A stretch of 64,000 nucleotides of DNA from Collinsella stercoris DSM 13279 (lineage in GTDB: Bacteria; Actinomycetota; Coriobacteriia; Coriobacteriales; Coriobacteriaceae): assembly GCF_020735465.1 (NCBI RefSeq), contig NZ_CP085935.1, positions 1,674,001 through 1,738,000 on the forward strand, written 5' to 3'. Positions 31,348 to 40,862 of this stretch are shown in pieces. Every line of letters starts with the position of its first letter. The first letter of the stretch is position 1. The position numbers were made by a program, and so were the translations under genes. The notes under the pieces were generated by a model that saw only the letters and a program-made list of their open reading frames with translations, ran no database searches and was not told the DNA's origin.

Positions 31348-32994
31348 CTACGCGCTCAGCTCGGGCAGATCCTGCACGGGAAAATGCACCGTGATCGCCG
31401 TGCCACGGCCCAGCTCGCTCTCAAGCTCGATGCGCGCACCGTGAAACGCCGCCGCATGCTTGACGATGGCCAAGCCCAAACCCGTGCCCCCGCGCGCCTT
31501 GGACCGGCTCTTGTCCACCCGGTAAAACCGCTCGAAAATCTTGCCCTGCTCCTCGGGCGCAATGCCGATGCCCGTATCGGATACGCGGATGTAGGGCGCC
31601 CGCATCGCGGAGCCCTCCGCCGGCTCGACGCCGCACGCGAGCACCACGCTGCCGCCCGGCTGGTTGTAGCGAATGGCGTTGCTCGCCAGGTTGTACGCCA
31701 GCTCGTCGATCAAGCGCGGAACGCCCATCACCATGGCAGGCTCGCACGCCAGCTCCAAAGTCACCTCGGCACGCGCCGCGACCTGCTCCAAGCGCTGCAC
31801 AATGCCCTCAAGGGTGCGCGGCACGTCGATGGGTTCGCGCGCGCCCAAGGTCGCCGCCGCGGCCTCGCCCTCCGAGCGCTCGGCCTCGTCCAGGTTGGAC
31901 AGGGTGAGGATGTCGTTCACCAGCGACGTCAGGCGACCGGCCTCGCTGTAGATGCGGCGGCCGAAATCGCGCAGGTCGGCCTCGTCCGTCACCAGGCCGT
32001 TGGCGATGAGCTCCGCGTAGCCCGAGACCGTGGTGAGCGGGGTCTTGAGCTCGTGCGTGATGTTCGCCGTGAACTCGCGGCGCATGCGATCGTTGTCGGC
32101 AAGGACGCGCACCTGGCGCTTGAGTTCCTGGCGTTGACTTTCGATACGCTCCAACATGGGCTCCATTTCGGCATAGGCGTTTTGCGCATTGCGGCGGGGG
32201 TGATCCAGGTCGACCTCGAGCAGCGGCTCGATGATGCGATGCGACTCGCGGCGCGCCACCACAATCGAAACCAGCACGCCCGTGGTGGTGAGCAGCGCCA
32301 CGGGGCCGGCGAGCGACCACAACACTGCCAGGTAACCGGCCTCGCCCTGGGCCAGGCGAATCACGCTGCCGTCCGCCAGGCGCATCGCCTCATAGAGCAT
32401 GACCTCGCCCAGCGTCGAGCTCGAGCGGTCCGCCGACCCGCGGCCCGTTTTGAGCGCCTGCTCGATCTCGGGACGGTTGCCGTGGTCCTCCATCGTGGCC
32501 TCGTCGATGTCGCTGTCGTACAGCACATCGCCGTCGGACCCCACCAGCGTGATGCGCGTGCCGTCCAGATGCAGGCGCTTGAGCGTGGAGAGATAGCTCG
32601 GCGAGCTGTTGAGCGAGGCGGCGACGATGCGGACCTCATTGGCGAGCTCGGCGGCGGTGGAACTCATCAGGCGCTGCTGCATGAACAGCGTCAGCGCCAG
32701 CGCGAACACGGCGATGGTGGTGAGCGAGATGGTGAGCAGCGTTACGAACACGCGGCGGGAAAGCGAGCGAGGGGCGCTCTTCGCCCTGCGCCGCCGCGGG
32801 GCGGCATCCGAGGGCTCTACCGCGCTCGTTGAAGGGGTAGGCACGGCGGAACTGCCGGGCGCGGCATATGCGGGCTCCACCGCGCTCGTCGAGGTCGCCG
32901 ACACGGCGGAACCGTCAGACGCGGCAGGTACCCCGCCCGTTTGCCGACGCCCGGGCACTGCGCTCGCAGGCTTCCCTGCGCTACGCATGCCCAT
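31348..32994 (-). CDS. membrane sensor histidine kinase (PhoR-type)
   Basis: A 548-residue kinase. Residues 1-80 are low complexity and contain 20-residue repeats (STSAVEP). Membrane segments lie at about 84-106 and 223-245, with a PhoR-like extracytoplasmic domain between. The HisKA box FTANITHELKTPLTTVSGYA and ATPase motifs NAIRYN, DTGIGIAP and GGTGLGLAIVKH are intact. Its ATG abuts the stop of the response regulator gene (TAA-ATG), so the two form one two-component system. Proximity to pstB suggests phosphate sensing, but that is inference. Confidence 0.92.
   Translation of the reverse strand: MGMRSAGKPASAVPGRRQTGGVPAASDGSAVSATSTSAVEPAYAAPGSSAVPTPSTSAVEPSDAAPRRRRAKSAPRSLSRRVFVTLLTISLTTIAVFALALTLFMQQRLMSSTAAELANEVRIVAASLNSSPSYLSTLKRLHLDGTRITLVGSDGDVLYDSDIDEATMEDHGNRPEIEQALKTGRGSADRSSSTLGEVMLYEAMRLADGSVIRLAQGEAGYLAVLWSLAGPVALLTTTGVLVSIVVARRESHRIIEPLLEVDLDHPRRNAQNAYAEMEPMLERIESQRQELKRQVRVLADNDRMRREFTANITHELKTPLTTVSGYAELIANGLVTDEADLRDFGRRIYSEAGRLTSLVNDILTLSNLDEAERSEGEAAAATLGAREPIDVPRTLEGIVQRLEQVAARAEVTLELACEPAMVMGVPRLIDELAYNLASNAIRYNQPGGSVVLACGVEPAEGSAMRAPYIRVSDTGIGIAPEEQGKIFERFYRVDKSRSKARGGTGLGLAIVKHAAAFHGARIELESELGRGTAITVHFPVQDLPELSA
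32801..32935. repeat. 60-bp in-frame tandem repeat in the kinase gene
   Basis: Two full copies and a partial third with period exactly 60 bp (starts near 32802, 32862 and 32922). It encodes 20-residue units containing TSAVEP and AAP in the cytoplasmic N-terminus of the kinase. Confidence 0.8.
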
Positions 32995-33672
32995 TTAGAG
33001 ATCGGCGAGGCGATAGCCCACGCCCCGGACCGTCTCGATGCGATCCGCGTGATCGCCCAGCTTTTGACGGAGCGTCTGCACGTGCACGTCCACCGTGCGC
33101 GAACCGCCGTCGAAGTCCCAACCCCACACGCTCTGCAACAGCGACTCGCGCGTGAACACCACGCCGGGTTTGCGCATGAGGTACTCGAGCAGGTCGAATT
33201 CGCGCAGGGTGAGCTTGAGCTCCTGGCCCTCCACGCGCACCGTGCGACGACTGGGAGACAGCTCGATGCCACCCACCTGCAGCGTCTCGGAGGCAGGCCG
33301 GCTGGTCATGCCGCCGCGGCGCAGCAGGGCACGGCAGCGGCTCGTGAGCTCCATGAGGGAGAACGGCTTGGTGAGGTAATCGTCCGCACCGCCGTCGAGC
33401 GCCACCACCTTGTCGAGCTCGGAGTCCTTGGCGGTGAGCATCATGATGGGAACGGTCGCCGTTGCCTGGTCGGCGCGCAGGCGGCGCATGATCTCGAGGC
33501 CGTCGGTGTCGGGCAACATGATGTCGAGCAGCACGGCGTCGGGCACACGGCGTGCGACCGCAGCCTTGAACTCGCTGTCCGAGGCGAAGCCCTCCGCCTC
33601 GATCCCCTGCTGACGCAGGGCGTACAGGGTGAGCCCCCGAATGTTGTCATCATCCTCGACGTAATAAATCAT
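32995..33672 (-). CDS. phoB: PhoB-type response regulator
   Basis: A 225-residue OmpR-family regulator. The receiver is complete: YYVEDDDN, VLLDIMLPDTDG with the phosphorylation Asp, MLTAKD and DYLTKPF. The winged helix is standard (VWGWDFDGGSRTVDVHVQTLRQKLG). The ATG at 33672 follows GAAGGGAG; longer frames only translate repeat DNA. It is the first gene of the kinase-regulator pair and lies about 400 nt downstream of pstB, consistent with control of phosphate uptake. Confidence 0.9.
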   Translation of the reverse strand: MIYYVEDDDNIRGLTLYALRQQGIEAEGFASDSEFKAAVARRVPDAVLLDIMLPDTDGLEIMRRLRADQATATVPIMMLTAKDSELDKVVALDGGADDYLTKPFSLMELTSRCRALLRRGGMTSRPASETLQVGGIELSPSRRTVRVEGQELKLTLREFDLLEYLMRKPGVVFTRESLLQSVWGWDFDGGSRTVDVHVQTLRQKLGDHADRIETVRGVGYRLADL

Positions 33673-33764
33673 GCGACCGGCTCCCTTCGCCCGTTTTGCG
33701 TCCATTCTACCCCGCGTGCCCCGCATTCCGCGCCAAGCCCAACGCCGCTCGTCGCCCCAAGAAC

Positions 33765-34045
33765 CTTGGGGTTCCCAAGCGCCGCAGGTCGGTGTGGGCA
33801 AAGAGGGCGCCACGCCCCGCACGCAGCGACCTCGAACCCTATCCACCCAAACGCCTCAGCCCCGCACCTCTGGGTTTCCCAAGTGCCGCAGGTCGGCGCG
33901 AACGAGGAGGGCACGCGCCTAGCGTCCAGGCTCAACCCACCCAAACGCCTCAGCCCCGCACCTCTGGGTTTCCCAAGTGCCCCAGATTGCCCTGAAAGAG
34001 GAGGGCGTACGCCTTGCGTGCGGCGCCCGACGATTGAAGGGCAAG
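33765..34045. repeat. tandem repeat, unit about 95-103 bp, nearly three copies
   Basis: Copies start at 33765, 33868 and 33962 (CTCTGGGTTTCCCAAGTGCC). Copies two and three share long identical runs, including ACCCACCCAAACGCCTCAGC shortly before each new copy. The array fills the gap between pstB and the regulator gene. Confidence 0.88.
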
Positions 34046-34070
34046 ATGCGGTACTTGGGGAAGCCAGAGG

Positions 34071-34949
34071 TTAGCCAAAGCGGCCTGTGAGATAGTCCTC
34101 CGTCCGCCGATCGCGCGGGGCCTTGAAGATCTGCGCGGTCGGACCGTGCTCCACCAACTCGCCCAGCAGGAAAAACGCCACCGAGTCGGAGATGCGCGCG
34201 GCCTGCTGCATGTTATGGGTCACCACCACCAGGGTGTAGTCGCGCTTGAGCTCCATGGCGAGCTGCTCCACCTGCACCGTCGAGATGGGGTCGAGCGCCG
34301 AGGTGGGCTCGTCCATGAGCAGGACCTCGGGCTTGACCGCGATGGCGCGCGCGATGCACAGGCGCTGCTGCTGGCCGCCGGAGAGCGACAGCCCCGACGC
34401 CTTGAGCTTGTCCTTGACCTCGTCCCACAGAGCGGCGCGGCGCAGCGACTCCTCCACCAGGTCATCGAGCTCGGAGCGGTTCTTGATGCCCATGCCGCGC
34501 GGGCCGTACGCGACGTTGTCGTAGATGCTCATGGGGAACGGATTGGGGTGCTGGAACACCATGCCCACGCGCTGGCGCAGCAGCGTGGTGTTGAAGTCGG
34601 CGTAGATATCCTGACCGTCGAGGGTGATGGAACCCTCGATGCGGCAGTCTTTGACGTAGTCGTTCATGCGGTTGAAGCAGCGCAGCAGCGTGGACTTGCC
34701 GCAGCCGGACGGGCCGATGAACGAGGTGATCTCGCGCTCCGGGATCTCGATCGACACATCCTTGAGCGCATGGTGGTCGCCGTAATACAGGTTGACGTGG
34801 CTCACGGCCAGGCGCGTGGCATGCGCGGGTTGCGGCCCCTCGGCCTCGAGCCCCACCTGGGCGAACGCGGCGCCGCCCATCTCGCGCACCGAAGCCGCCT
34901 CGACGGCTCGTGCCATGGCGCGGGCGCTTTCCTCAGACGTACGATCCAC
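34071..34949 (-). CDS. pstB: phosphate ABC transporter ATP-binding protein PstB
   Basis: A 292-residue ATPase of the high-affinity phosphate importer. Walker A is [27 protein letters not shown] is typical of PstB, the signature LSGGQQQR and Walker [13 protein letters not shown] are intact. An extra N-terminal tail of about 45 residues is Ala/Glu-rich. The start is GTG with AGGAGG 6 nt upstream. The usual partners pstS, pstC, pstA and phoU are not adjacent: the upstream gene is an EF-G-like protein read in the same direction. PstB must therefore work with products encoded elsewhere. Confidence 0.94.
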   Translation of the reverse strand: MDRTSEESARAMARAVEAASVREMGGAAFAQVGLEAEGPQPAHATRLAVSHVNLYYGDHHALKDVSIEIPEREITSFIGPSGCGKSTLLRCFNRMNDYVKDCRIEGSITLDGQDIYADFNTTLLRQRVGMVFQHPNPFPMSIYDNVAYGPRGMGIKNRSELDDLVEESLRRAALWDEVKDKLKASGLSLSGGQQQRLCIARAIAVKPEVLLMDEPTSALDPISTVQVEQLAMELKRDYTLVVVTHNMQQAARISDSVAFFLLGELVEHGPTAQIFKAPRDRRTEDYLTGRFG

Positions 34950-35043
34950 CAGGCTCCTCCTCTACACGGCAGTCGAACTCCGAGGATGATAAAGAACGCA
35001 GTTCAGGCACGGGAAAGCCACATGTAAGGACCGTGTAAAGCCC

Positions 35044-35129
35044 CGCCTCAGAATAGGGACAGGCGCTGTTTTGGGGCCACGGGAAGCGAGGCCCGACCTC
35101 AAATCAGTGCCTGTCCCTATTCTGAGGCG
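35044..35129. repeat. palindromic repeat family A, copy A4
   Basis: An 86-bp element. CGCCTCAGAATAGGGACAGG at the left (35044-35067) matches the right end (35106-35129) at 23 of 24 positions. A degenerate half copy lies at about 35278-35310 (CCTCAATTCAGCGCCTGCTCC). It lies between the EF-G-like gene and pstB. Confidence 0.8.
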
Positions 35130-35316
35130 CCTTGGCTGAAAGGGTCGATATGCTGACAAAACAACGCCCGCGAGCGCGTTTTTTCGATGTGTCGAGCCTC
35201 AATGAGGATTAAGCCGGTAGCCCTGTCGGGCAGCAACCTCAGGATGGAGATGCGGGCACCAAGGCAGGATCATCGCGCAGCCTCAATTCAGCGCCTGCTC
35301 CTATTTCAAGACAAGG

Positions 35317-35345
35317 CGGGCGCACCCCCCCTCGGGGATGCGCCC
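35317..35345 (-). terminator. hairpin after the EF-G-like gene
   Basis: GGGCGCATCCCC and GGGGTGCGCCC form an 11-bp stem 46 nt after the stop. The following tract is only CCTTGTCTT, so the assignment is moderate. Confidence 0.6.
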
Positions 35346-35391
35346 GTCTCCTGCCAATCACGGAGCAGATACGTTACCGCACGCCGCGGGC

Positions 35392-37458
35392 CTACCTGCC
35401 CTGAGCGCGGTTGTGCTCGTAGATCTCGACGAGCTTTTGCTGCACGTCGTAGGGAACCTGCTCGTAGCCGGCGGGCTCCATGGTGAAATCGCCCGTGCCA
35501 CGCGTGAGCGAGCGCAGGCGCGTGGCGTAATCGACCAGCTCGGCGTAGGGTACCGTCGCGGCGACCACGGTCTCGCCGCGCTCGTTGGAATCCATGCCGG
35601 TCACGCGGCCGCGGCTGGCGGACACATCGCCCATCACGGCGCCGGCGTAACTCTCGGGGATCGTCACCGTGATGTTCTCCATGGGTTCGAGCACCACGGG
35701 ATCGGCGTCCTCGCACGCCTTCTTGAGGCCGATGCGCGCCGCCGTGCGGAAGGCCATCTCGTTGGAGTCGACCGGATGATACGAGCCGTCGTAGCAGGCC
35801 ACGCGGATGCCGGTGAGCGGGTAGCCCGCGATCACGCCGTCCTTCATGGTCTCCTGCGCGCCCTTGTCCACCGCCGGAATGAGCGCGCGCGGGATGCGTC
35901 CGCCCACAACCTCGTCCACAAACTCGTATTCGGTGCCGTCGAGCAGCGGCTCGACGCGCAGATAGCAATCGCCGAACTGGCCGGCGCCGCCGGTCTGCTT
36001 CTTGTGGCGGCCCTGGGCGCTCGCCACGCGGCGGATGGTCTCACGGTAGGGAATGCGCAGCGGCACGATGTGCGCGGCAACCTTGGTGCGGTCCCCCAGA
36101 CGGTTAAGCAGCACGCTCACTTGGGCCTCGCCCACCGCCGAGATCACGGTCTGCCCCGTCTCCTCGTCGCGGTCGATGCTCATGGTCGGGTCGGCCTCGC
36201 AGGCCTTCTCGATGAACGTGAAGAGCTTGTCCTCGTCGGAGCGGTTCTCCGCCTCGATGGCGATGCGGTACTGGGAGTTGGGGAACTTGAACGCCGCGGC
36301 CTCGACCTTGCCGGTCACCGAGAGGGTGTCGCCCGTCTCGGCGCCCATCTTGGGAACGACCACGATATCGCCCGCGTAGGCATGGCCGACCTCGGTCATC
36401 TCGCGGCCGCACATCACGTTCAGGTGCGCCAGGCGCTCGCCCTTGCGGGTGCGCGCGTTCACGAGCTCCATGCCGGGCTCGATGGTGCCCGTGAGCACCT
36501 TGAGGAAGGAGAGGCGACCCTGCTGGGCGTCGTTCAGGGTCTTGAAGACGAACACCACGGGACGGTCGTCCTCAGAGGAGATCTTGAGCGTGTCACCGTC
36601 GATGAGCGGCATCTCGCCGTAGTCGGTGGGTGCGGGGAAGTACGTGGCGATGTCGTCCATAAGGGAGTTCACGCCCTGCTCTTGCACGCAGGAGCCGGCG
36701 AACACCGGGACGAACAGGCGCTGGGCGATGGCCTTGGCGAGCAGGCCCTCGACCTCCTCCTGGGTGAGGGGCTCGCCCTCGAGGTACTTCTCCATGAGGT
36801 CGTCGTCGGCCTCGGCCACGAGCTCGCACAGGGTCTCGTGGGCGGCCTCGGCGGCAGCGCGAAGCTCCTCGGGGATCTCGGACTCGGTCTGCTTGGTGCC
36901 ATCGCAATGGCGGGCCTTCATGCGCACCAGGTCGATGATGCCGTTGAAGTCGTCGCCCGTGCCCCACGGCAGGGTAACGGCGCCCAGGCGCGTGCCAAAG
37001 CGCTCGCGCAGCATCTCGAGGCACATGTCGAAGTCCGCGTTCTCCTTGTCCACGCGGTTCACGAATACGGCGCGGGCAAGGCGCAGGTCCTCGGCGGCGT
37101 ACCAGAGCTTGACGGTGGTGGGCTGCGGGCCCTCGGCGGCATCGACCACGAACAGGGCCGTCTCGCACACGCTCATGGCCGCATAGGCGTCACCGATGAA
37201 GTCGGGGTAGCACGGGGCGTCGAGCACGTTGATGCGGGCGCTCTTCCAGTCGATCGGCGCGATGGAGGTCGAGATTGAGAACTCGCGCTTGACCTCCTCG
37301 GCATCGTAATCGAGCGTGGGCTTGGTGCCGTCGTGGCCACCCAGGCGGGCGGTCTTGCCGGAAAGGTGGAGCATGGCCTCCGCGAGTGAGGTCTTGCCCA
37401 CCCCGCCTTGGCCTACGAGCACCACGTTCCTCACGTTACCAGTCTTGGGTGCACCCAT
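35392..37458 (-). CDS. elongation factor G-like GTPase (EF-G-2/FusA2 type)
   Basis: A 688-residue translational GTPase homologue with all five EF-G domains in order. The P-loop is GQGGVGKTS (17-25). In canonical EF-G the G3 motif is DTPGH with a catalytic His; here it is DAPCYPDF, so Gly is Cys and His is Tyr. G4 is VNRVDKE. Tyr at the His place is common in the EF-G-like group, Cys is unusual. The group's role is not settled; it is not thought to replace EF-G in elongation. The ATG at 37458 is the natural start. A main fusA would lie elsewhere in the genome. Confidence 0.9.
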   Translation of the reverse strand: MGAPKTGNVRNVVLVGQGGVGKTSLAEAMLHLSGKTARLGGHDGTKPTLDYDAEEVKREFSISTSIAPIDWKSARINVLDAPCYPDFIGDAYAAMSVCETALFVVDAAEGPQPTTVKLWYAAEDLRLARAVFVNRVDKENADFDMCLEMLRERFGTRLGAVTLPWGTGDDFNGIIDLVRMKARHCDGTKQTESEIPEELRAAAEAAHETLCELVAEADDDLMEKYLEGEPLTQEEVEGLLAKAIAQRLFVPVFAGSCVQEQGVNSLMDDIATYFPAPTDYGEMPLIDGDTLKISSEDDRPVVFVFKTLNDAQQGRLSFLKVLTGTIEPGMELVNARTRKGERLAHLNVMCGREMTEVGHAYAGDIVVVPKMGAETGDTLSVTGKVEAAAFKFPNSQYRIAIEAENRSDEDKLFTFIEKACEADPTMSIDRDEETGQTVISAVGEAQVSVLLNRLGDRTKVAAHIVPLRIPYRETIRRVASAQGRHKKQTGGAGQFGDCYLRVEPLLDGTEYEFVDEVVGGRIPRALIPAVDKGAQETMKDGVIAGYPLTGIRVACYDGSYHPVDSNEMAFRTAARIGLKKACEDADPVVLEPMENITVTIPESYAGAVMGDVSASRGRVTGMDSNERGETVVAATVPYAELVDYATRLRSLTRGTGDFTMEPAGYEQVPYDVQQKLVEIYEHNRAQGR

Positions 37459-37595
37459 GGGACACCTCCCTTTCCCAGCGCGCAGAGACGCGCCGAAAAT
37501 GCGTGCGAGGTGCCCTGTGCATCCCCGCACGACAGCCGTATGGCTTGAGCCTACCCATTTCATACGTGAATGCCGCACCCTTTTCGCCCAGCGTG

Positions 37596-37990
37596 CACGT
37601 GCGCGCGGTAAAGGGCGAATAGCTGCGCCATCGCATCGTCCCAGCAAAGACGGGCAGCGCATCTCGTCATGCAGCCCCGCCCTTCATTCACCTTCTCCAG
37701 CTTTCGGCAATCTGCACTTGCGCGCGGTAAAGGGTGGCGCGGCCTGACAGCAAAGGAGCCGCCCTTCCGGACGGCTCCTTGACATCATGTGTACCTGGCG
37801 ACGAAGGCGCAGGTGATTCGGTCTTTGCGACCGTCTCGCCTTCCCCATGAGACGTTCGTCGCGACTCGTGTTTCGTAAGCCGCTCCCCGCATCCGGCGCG
37901 AGGCGGTTCGGTTCTTGCGGCCTTAACCCTAAGACTGCCAACGTGCCATGTAGGTCAACGGCGCGGGGCGGTTCGGTTCTTGCAACCCTA
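37596..37990. repeat. repeat-rich gap between the EF-G-like and TPR genes
   Basis: GCACGTGCGCGCGGTAAAGG at about 37596 recurs at about 37712 with one change. A second set, GGCGGTTCGGTTCTTGCGGC, recurs at about 37908 and 37967, with a weaker match near 37812. No gene is evident. Confidence 0.65.
37752..37780 (-). terminator. terminator-like hairpin downstream of the TPR gene
   Basis: AAGGAGCCGTCC and GGGCGGCTCCTT form a stem of about 11 bp followed by a short TTG. It lies 208 nt after the TPR gene stop. Confidence 0.55.
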
Positions 37991-40381
37991 CCCCCGGCTC
38001 AACGAGCGACGCACCTGCGCGAGCACGTCAAAGCTGTTCGGCCCCACGTCGATCGACGAGAGGAAATGCACGAGCGAGTTCGCGGCGTCGAAGAGCCCCG
38101 CGTCGACCAACGCCACCGCGGCGCGCGCGGACGTGGCGCCCAGCTGCGAGACGGGAGCCACCGGCACGCCGTCGGCGCGCAAAGCCGCGGACGCCTCGTC
38201 GATCGTTGGCCTGCGATGTATGTGGCTCTCCTGCATGAGCTCGCCGATCTCGGATTGCGCCTCGCCAAAAAAGAGCGTGTTGGGCCTGACCAGCGTGTAA
38301 CAGGCAAGGCCGAGCGCGGGGTCGCCGCCCTGCCAAAAGAGGAAGCCCAGACGGTAGTATGCGCAAGCGATGTCGGTGGGGTCCGCGGCAAAGCGCAGGC
38401 CGTCGATCAGCGCCTCCACGGCGTCGCGGTCGCGACCGCCCTCGCGATAGGTGAGTGCGAGCGATTGGTACGACGTGAAAGACGTGGGGGCAAGGCGCAC
38501 CAGGTCCTCTGCAAGGCCGATGGCGTCCTCGATATTCCCCTGCTCGCGATAGATGCGGCAGAGCATCGAGCGGGCGTCGTAGGCGGTGTCGGGAATCTTG
38601 CGGTAGCGCACCGACTCGTTCTCATCAACCTGGCCCACGACGGCACGGGCGACCATGCTCACGCAATAGAGCGGCCGCGCGTCGCTGTCCTGCAGGGCGT
38701 CGGCCATGTCGTATGCGGCGATCAGGTCGACAAGCTCCGCGGCGATCGAGCCCGAGGCGCCGTCCGCCTGCGCGGAGTCGTCCTTGTAGCGCTCGCAGAT
38801 CTCCCGATACCGGTCGCGCAGCGGGTCGTCGTCCGCGTCAAAGATGTCCAGGTCCGCCACAGTGTCGGCATGCAGGAGCCCCACGAGGGAATCCGGCAGC
38901 GGACGGCGGTCGTCGGCCATCTTGACCGAGCGGTCCGGCAGGCCGGCGTCAAGCGACTCAATGGTGGAAAGCCCTCCATCCGCGCCGGCGTCCATATACA
39001 CCGCGACGGGCGAGAGCATCTTGATGAGGTCCGCGGCGGTCAGGGATTCCTTGAGCAGCTCACCCGACTGGATAAGCGGCATGACCTCCATGGCGAACAG
39101 TTGGCGGCTCAACTCCAGCGAAGCGATAGCGCGGCCCGCCAGCGTGCGCTCGCGGGCGGTGACCACAGCGCGGATCACGCCCACGCCCGAGCCGAACGCG
39201 ACCGCGGCGAGCGTCGCCGCAAGGCGCAGCACGTACGCGGCCTGCAGCGCGTTGCGCCCAGCTTGGTCCGTCGCCGGAAACGCCGAGGACGACGGCACGG
39301 CGACGTCGACGGCGAACACGCCCGCACGGGCATCGCAGTCAAAGCGGTAGTCAAACCCAAAGGGCGCGCGCAGGCCCTCGGTGGCTGCGGCAAAGCGCGT
39401 GCGCACGTCCCACTCGCCGCCGCGGGCGGACTCCGCGCCTAGCACGGTCGAAAAATCATTCGTCCGGTCGCAACCGCGCATCAACCGCGGTGCTACAGAG
39501 ATGAACGTTCGAAGCGACGCCAACGACGAGCGCTCACAGGCCTCTTCTGTCACATCTCCTACCAACGGGGATTGCCCGTCTCCCAAGTCGCGCTCCATGA
39601 ACACCAGGCGGTTGAGGGCACCTTCGACCGCCTGCAATGTATCGAGTTCCGCCTCGTTGAGCTCGCTTTTGTTGCACGCCGTCCAGAACAGGCCCGTGGA
39701 CCCCAGGCGACGCAGGTCGATATCGTGCGCCGCGGCGATGGGCCGCACGCGCTCGGCGCCCGCTGCCATAAGCGAGCGAGACGCAAAGCGCTCAAAGCCG
39801 TCTGCGCCCTCGCGACGGCCTCGATACACCACAGCATCGAGCGCGTCTGGATAGGAGGAAGTCAGCAAACCGTCCAAGACATCGGCAACGCTTACCAGGG
39901 AATATTCCTCGCCGCGCTCACGCGGGAAGAGCCACTGGGATAAAAAGCACGCCGCGCCCATCTCGTCGATATCGTACGCGCCCGAGCCGTACGCCCCCAG
40001 GTCACCGCGGCAATCTACGACGCTCACGCGCCCGTCTTGCTCCCGCTGCGCAAGATGGGCGACCTTGGCGATCCTGCCCTCGCGATTCACGTAGAACACG
40101 ATCTCGCCCTCGTCGTCTTTGGAAATGCCCGCGTTGGAGTCGCGCTCGGGGCGCTTTGCCAAGGGCTCGTCGCACGCATAGATGGCACCGCCCAGAGCGA
40201 GCCACGCGTGGATCTTCACCCTGCGCGGTCCGGCCGCCTCCACCACGTAGCCCATACTCCTTTCGGGCTGCGGCGCGATGGCGCTCGTGATCATGAAGAC
40301 GCGACCGGAGTCACCACCCGGAATGGGCTTGAGCTGCTGCGTTTTTGCAAACAGTGGAAGTTTGAACACATTATCCGCCAT
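37988..40381 (-). CDS. large protein with C-terminal tetratricopeptide-like repeats, function unknown
   Basis: A 797-residue soluble protein. The first 600 residues match nothing I can name; they begin with a beta-rich domain (PGGDSGRVFMITSAIAP, HAWLALGGAIYACDEP). Residues about 590-700 form TPR-like helix pairs (YDARSMLCRIYREQGNIEDAIGLAEDLVRLAPTSF..., YRLGFLFWQGGDPALGLACY). There is no signal peptide or membrane segment. ATG at 40381 (GGGAG 4 nt upstream) is preferred to GTG one codon earlier. Such proteins usually act as scaffolds or stress-response factors. It is monocistronic. Confidence 0.8.
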   Translation of the reverse strand: MADNVFKLPLFAKTQQLKPIPGGDSGRVFMITSAIAPQPERSMGYVVEAAGPRRVKIHAWLALGGAIYACDEPLAKRPERDSNAGISKDDEGEIVFYVNREGRIAKVAHLAQREQDGRVSVVDCRGDLGAYGSGAYDIDEMGAACFLSQWLFPRERGEEYSLVSVADVLDGLLTSSYPDALDAVVYRGRREGADGFERFASRSLMAAGAERVRPIAAAHDIDLRRLGSTGLFWTACNKSELNEAELDTLQAVEGALNRLVFMERDLGDGQSPLVGDVTEEACERSSLASLRTFISVAPRLMRGCDRTNDFSTVLGAESARGGEWDVRTRFAAATEGLRAPFGFDYRFDCDARAGVFAVDVAVPSSSAFPATDQAGRNALQAAYVLRLAATLAAVAFGSGVGVIRAVVTARERTLAGRAIASLELSRQLFAMEVMPLIQSGELLKESLTAADLIKMLSPVAVYMDAGADGGLSTIESLDAGLPDRSVKMADDRRPLPDSLVGLLHADTVADLDIFDADDDPLRDRYREICERYKDDSAQADGASGSIAAELVDLIAAYDMADALQDSDARPLYCVSMVARAVVGQVDENESVRYRKIPDTAYDARSMLCRIYREQGNIEDAIGLAEDLVRLAPTSFTSYQSLALTYREGGRDRDAVEALIDGLRFAADPTDIACAYYRLGFLFWQGGDPALGLACYTLVRPNTLFFGEAQSEIGELMQESHIHRRPTIDEASAALRADGVPVAPVSQLGATSARAAVALVDAGLFDAANSLVHFLSSIDVGPNSFDVLAQVRRSLSRG

Positions 40382-40655
40382 CACGCGCTCCCATTCTTCT
40401 GCCCTGGCAAATGCTCATCTTGGCTCGCCTCATCCTACCAAAGGGCGAGGACGGCTTTCCGGCCGCCCCGCAAGCGGCACGAAACGCCGGGGCGGCGGGC
40501 GGAACGCTGCGGACCCAGAGCGCGCCGTCAAGCAAGTTGGCCCGCTCTGGGCCCGCCCAAGAGGGCGGCCCGCACCCCCATCGCAATGAAAGCGATTGGG
40601 AACGTCCAGAATATGCCGTCGCAGGGGGAACGTCGCGCCCCAGAAAAGGCCCGCG

Positions 40656-40784
40656 ATTAAAATGTGTGGGGTTTATTCTGGACCACGCGGATACACCGGC
40701 GTTTTGCCTTCTTCTCAACAGGGGTTTTGCTGCTGAAATGAGCTGTGTACTTGGCCCATCTCAAGAAACCCCGCGCATTTTAAT
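40656..40784. repeat. structured inverted-repeat element, copy C2
   Basis: A 129-bp element with arms ATTAAAATGTGTGGGGTTT (40656-40674) and its complement (40766-40784) with two G-U compatible changes; the arm is shared with copy C1. On the minus strand the centre reads GCAAAACCCCTGTTGAGA (about 40713-40730), close to the core of B1 and B2, and CTGTGTACTTGGCCC at the right matches CTGTCTACTTGACCC of B1. It lies downstream of the amino-acid ABC ATPase gene. Confidence 0.82.
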
Positions 40785-40862
40785 GTATGACCCCCCCTCC
40801 ACTAAAATCGTGAGGCGTTCCAAGCCGCGATCGCCTGCGCCAGGAGCCGCTCCGGGCCGCCC

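Noticed and set aside
37459..37570. Upstream extension of the EF-G-like protein to 37662
   Set aside because: The extension translates repeat DNA and lacks a ribosome site; the family's natural start is at 37458.
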